The notes beneath the pieces were generated by a model. The model saw only the letters and a program-made list of their open reading frames with translations, made no database searches and was not told the DNA's origin. Source: Epithemia pelagica (Eukaryota > Bacillariophyta > Bacillariophyceae > Surirellales > Surirellaceae). From it: DNA of 64,000 nucleotides. Of this stretch, positions 61,801 to 64,000 are shown piece after piece. Every line of letters begins with the position of its first letter. Position 1 is the stretch's first letter. The stretch is taken from the NCBI GenBank assembly GCA_946965045.2, contig OX337230.1:682001-746000 (forward strand). The letters are read 5' to 3'. Position numbers and translations under genes: made by a program.

Positions 61801-63148
61801 ATTCTATTTGACTATGAATGTTTGGAGACCCGGGCGCAATGGCGAGGGATGGAAGCTGTCAACAAGGGAGTGGCTTTCCCAGTTACAAGAAAAGTTTGGG
61901 GACGAAGAAATCAACACCATTTGTGGTTTCTTAGACACAGATGAAGATGAAGACTCGCATGCAGAATCAACCAACAAAGAAAAGGACATTCCACCAGCAC
62001 GGGTCAAGGCAGTTCCGAGGCTGCGAACCGATGTACGAGCCATTGCGGTCATACTAGGTTCAGAGGATCCTCCCAAGGTCCAAGTCAGGTCGGACACCAT
62101 CTTTGTTGCATTATTCGGATGTGGCGATGCTTCGGGATGTGGATTCGGGGCAGCCTTCCAACTCCCTCAAAAGAAACTGTCGTATAGAGTGGGAGCATGG
62201 GGAAAGGACATCGTGGTAGGTGAATCTTCCAACTGGAAGGAGTTTACCAACTGTGTAGAGTCGCTGGAGGAAGAAGCGTCCTTGGGCCATTTGGACAACA
62301 CAGAAGTCTTCTTCTTCACAGACAACTCAACCGTCGAACGTTGTTTCTACAAGGGCTCATCATCAAGTCCAAAACTGCTAGAACTAGTGATCCGTCTACG
62401 ACGACTAGAGATGCGCCATGCAATACGGCTGCATATCTCCCACGTATCAGGAAAGAGGATGATCGCTGTGGGAGTGGATGGCATTTCTAGAGGGCAATTG
62501 AATGAGGGAGTCATGGCTGGGACTCCCATGTTATCCTATATTCCTCTTCACAAGACCCCATTCCAGATGTCCGAGAATCTGTTCGAATGGGTTCGTTCTT
62601 GGTTGGGACCCAAAGCAGAAGCACTAACCCCCATGGACTGGTTCACAACAGGCCACGACATCCGGGGATGGTCCCTCCCAACAGAACATAACAAACTGTC
62701 CCTGCCTATCCTTTGGCCAGGACATTTTGTGTGGGCTCCGCCTCCAGGAGCAGCTGATGTGGCTCTCGAGGAATTGAGAAAAGCACGTCACAAAAGACAA
62801 TCTTCCATGCATGTTTTTCTTTGTCAACGTCTGCTTACTCCAAAATGGTATAAGCAGTTACACAAGGCATGCGATTTGGTTATGGAGATCCCTGCTGGAA
62901 CTTCTTTTTGGCCTGAAGGAAATTATGAACCTCTCATCGTTGGTCTTGTTTTTCCTTTTATTAGGGCACAGCCGTGGCAATTGCGGGGCACCCCAAAAAT
63001 GTTCTCAATGGACCGCCAATTGCGCAAATTGTGGAAAGAAGATCCAGTGGGTGGAAGGGATCTTCTGCGGAAATTTTGCGTTCAGTGTTGGAAAATGCAG
63101 TCCATGTCGAAACGCATGGTGCGCAAGTTGTTATTCTTCGAACGATGA
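58832..63148 (+). CDS. DIRS gag-RT-RNase H polyprotein (single frame)
   Basis: 1438 aa. Residues 1 to about 500 are gag-like: a Pro-rich start (PPPPPPAQ), a Cys patch (DKLLCLGLKRGGATFCIDPK) and a long helical region with likely coiled coils between 330 and 480. RT follows with motif A CGDMDLGEMFLNF (Asp752) and YMDD at 872-875. RNase H has FGCGDASGCGFGAAF, VFFFTDNSTVERCFYKG and GKRMIAVGVDGISRG. The C-terminal DIRS block has HFVWAPPPGAADVALEEL and MHVFLCQRLLTPKWYK. No stop interrupts gag and pol, in contrast to the other DIRS element, which shows that a fused frame is the ancestral or functional state. Confidence 0.93.
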   Translation: MSVPPPPPPAQDADTLLSALVASASVANTPAAGAARPSTAALGGDRGQISFAADPPTDEMMVQGTETALFPESTMDPTVLGRSTGGSKFGVVALRASECADKLLCLGLKRGGATFCIDPKCAKAGDHGTGLAPVDLGPSGGLFITKNPASAFCTPVISLSEISQETLDQVQHEKHTMEEWTKKFVAMKRLNQVKKEGHLDASLKETEHKISKADSLRTPFTLKKATSTSTSFVVENFSPHHKILDGDLQDVIRKITVDSSLVPITLREIEDSVMEAGEVIQTLSLEQQAISRQNSTAVEALGIKFDKLSMEIGPREDLPDEYQAPTLWGIISSMIRSIQESSPLTTESHQRAVDSRLAAVESSVATFFSTIQGQVSSKLSSTQVETRNSVDKLRNQFVQGFKGILDRLSALESNTTLTNRILTIENKMSSHEILLSQLGTSPQMFGATQTTSNTGSPALQNKVTALEGEIANLRTLLGDANLEMQRLKGKVDTSTIKFGNLGVATVDDCKAWVALKFGSRAYGLLFDLNLVLEWCAPQENGDVLSMLTTMEKRHKMQIATTNEARAIYAMKNEFPQLLYKDFPGTGRDPSFLTAMKEYSDWESPETGVRDRCVLSQLLRSTWWDWDAGSSLIFWRWNGLSQQADAWFGTPIHVTDALPSYHRRQRAPPADMLPQVSKKLSTVLERGYLDGVSPPSSMTDYFAVPKGDNDIRMVYNGTSCGLNKSLWAPNFWLPTSESALRLLTTDSYCGDMDLGEMFLNFPMDVHLRPYAGVDMNPVQSHLTPEATALSPESGRVRWNRLFMGMLPSPFHAARQYYLAEEIAKGAPQDPTNPCGFDSIRFNIPGSADYTPTLPWVMKWSSRLDNITGDVVTYMDDLRTVGSSAEHAWQVARQLGARLQYLGIQDAPRKRRPPSKTPGAWAGSVHHISATTISKTLTQKKWDKGKKLLEKYVDAYTKSDFPTFDHKQMQRDVGFFVHQALTYNSLMPFLKGFYLTMNVWRPGRNGEGWKLSTREWLSQLQEKFGDEEINTICGFLDTDEDEDSHAESTNKEKDIPPARVKAVPRLRTDVRAIAVILGSEDPPKVQVRSDTIFVALFGCGDASGCGFGAAFQLPQKKLSYRVGAWGKDIVVGESSNWKEFTNCVESLEEEASLGHLDNTEVFFFTDNSTVERCFYKGSSSSPKLLELVIRLRRLEMRHAIRLHISHVSGKRMIAVGVDGISRGQLNEGVMAGTPMLSYIPLHKTPFQMSENLFEWVRSWLGPKAEALTPMDWFTTGHDIRGWSLPTEHNKLSLPILWPGHFVWAPPPGAADVALEELRKARHKRQSSMHVFLCQRLLTPKWYKQLHKACDLVMEIPAGTSFWPEGNYEPLIVGLVFPFIRAQPWQLRGTPKMFSMDRQLRKLWKEDPVGGRDLLRKFCVQCWKMQSMSKRMVRKLLFFER

Positions 63149-64000
63149 GGGTCGGTTCTTTGTGGCTTCCAGGAACTTGATGGTGGAAGAGTCGGACGCG
63201 GACCGGATCGTAGCAGCCACTTGGAGAGCGCGTACAAAGGACCGACGAGAAGATTATAGTCATGCACGAGCGGGTGATCACTTGATGACCCCTTTCGAGT
63301 GTGATTGGTGCATCTTTCGAAAGTTGAGAGGTGAGGAACCGGACCCGAAAAGCGTGCAAGACAAGTACTTGATGGTGTGTGTGAGACGCATGAATCTCGA
63401 TGCATTTTGGAGTCGGGCAACAAGCACGGTTGCGCAAAACACTAGAAATGCTAAAAAGATGATTGAGAAGTCAATGAAAGTGGGAATCCCTTATGGACCG
63501 TTCATGAGCCATGGCCCGTTCCCGAGTTACGATCATTGTGGGTACCAAGTGGCATATTTGATGTTGGACAGTTCGTTGGACGAAGGAAAGTATCATACGG
63601 ATAGAAAGCAATTTGACACCATCCGGAAATTTCGATCGGTGTACTCCAATCACGTGAGAGCAACACCGGCCACTTTGGTTGATAATCGACCCCTGGTTTT
63701 GACGGACAATAATGGGAAAGCATTCTCTCGGTTGGGCCAAGACGAGAGCGGATCATTATGGTTTTCAAGATTTGTTGAAGGTTGTCGCCGACGGATGGGC
63801 CAAGACTGGCGCCCGGACCAAGCAATATCTAGCGAGTTGGTTGTTGCGTTGCTGGGTTCCTTGGAAGAAGAATTGAGGCACGCAAACAATGTGACGGACC
63901 CATTTGTGACGGTTATGGCGGGAACCTTTTATGCTGTGTCTTTCGCTTTGTCCTTGAGAGGGCCGGAAGGGCTGCTCCTTGATTTAGGAGCCATGACTCG
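63021..64000 (+). CDS. DIRS tyrosine recombinase (partial, runs off window)
   Basis: The recombinase frame overlaps the end of the RT frame in +1. Its overlap portion (63021-63131) encodes C-x2-C-x11-C-x12-C-x4-C-x2-C, the same spacing as in the other element. The first ATG after it is at 63180 (MVEESDADRI). The core-binding part aligns with the other element: HARAGDHLMTPFECDWC with HLLTTFQCNLC, and MVCVRRMNLDAFWSRA with MMCITRANLDAFWARR. The catalytic half starts at SFALSLRGPEGL, where the first catalytic Arg is present; the rest is outside the window. Confidence 0.85.

Larger units (their letters stand above)
58832..64000 (+). mobile_element. Second DIRS-like element, divergent, 3' end off window
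   Basis: A plus-strand YR retrotransposon with gag-RT-RNase H fused in one open frame, followed by a recombinase frame that runs off the edge. It is clearly related to the element at 33197-42907 at protein level but far too divergent for a recent copy; its gag is quite different. Terminal repeats cannot be seen because the right end is missing. Confidence 0.9.

Noticed and set aside
1-64000. CRISPR arrays, bacterial operons, rRNA genes
   Set aside because: No regularly spaced short repeats, no Shine-Dalgarno-led gene strings and no rRNA signatures; gene structures are eukaryotic.

Overview
The window looks like nuclear DNA of a diatom, probably pennate. The evidence is GT-AG spliced genes, plastid proteins with bipartite leaders and ASAF-like motifs (Tic22, Hsp33), a secreted protein with a Ser/Pro-rich PSxxPS stalk, and Copia, DIRS, LINE and Penelope-type retroelements. 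I see no prokaryotic operons, CRISPR arrays, rRNA or convincing tRNA genes. All assignments are from reading the sequence; no database search was run.

Positions 1-22.2 kb are a nested retroelement pile. The oldest visible layer is a two-ORF non-LTR retrotransposon on the minus strand: its 5' part is at 20464-21036, the main body at 6741-12079, and its 3' end is missing. Two closely related Copia elements interrupt it in opposite orientations. Copia-1 (plus strand, 1-6740) is cut by the window edge and keeps an open 1895-aa gag-pol. Copia-2 (minus strand, 12080-20463) is complete: 783-bp LTRs, a GCTGA target duplication, an extra ORF between the 5' LTR and gag, and one nonsense codon in gag-pol. 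The shared parts are collinear base for base (position p pairs with 18820-p), so 1-6740 and 12080-18819 form a 6.7-kb inverted repeat. A Penelope-like GIY-YIG endonuclease fragment follows at about 21.1-22.1 kb.

Positions 22.5-33.2 kb hold host genes: a two-exon DAO-type FAD oxidoreductase, Tic22, a three-exon globin, a small two-exon targeted protein and an unrecognised internally duplicated protein. The stretch ends in an inverted-repeat element.

Positions 33197-42907 are a complete DIRS-like element on the minus strand with PAT-type split direct repeats: A1-ORFs-B1-A2-B2, A = 259 bp, B = 448 bp. It encodes gag, RT-RNase H and a tyrosine recombinase. It sits in a 13-bp tandem repeat, within one arm of the inverted-repeat element.

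Positions 43-58 kb are a second host gene block: a basic low-complexity protein, a 5'-truncated frameshifted pseudogene, a PLAC8 membrane protein, a frameshifted NTF2-like gene, a secreted VWD protein, a RING-H2 membrane ligase, plastid Hsp33, a PP2C phosphatase, and a trypsin-fold protein that lacks its catalytic His.

From 58832 to the right edge is a second, divergent DIRS-like element on the plus strand. Its gag-RT-RNase H is one open 1438-aa frame and its recombinase runs off the window. Comparing the two DIRS elements reveals a zinc-finger motif with identical spacing, encoded in the recombinase frame where it overlaps the end of the RT frame. This and the extra Copia ORF are the most novel signals in the window.
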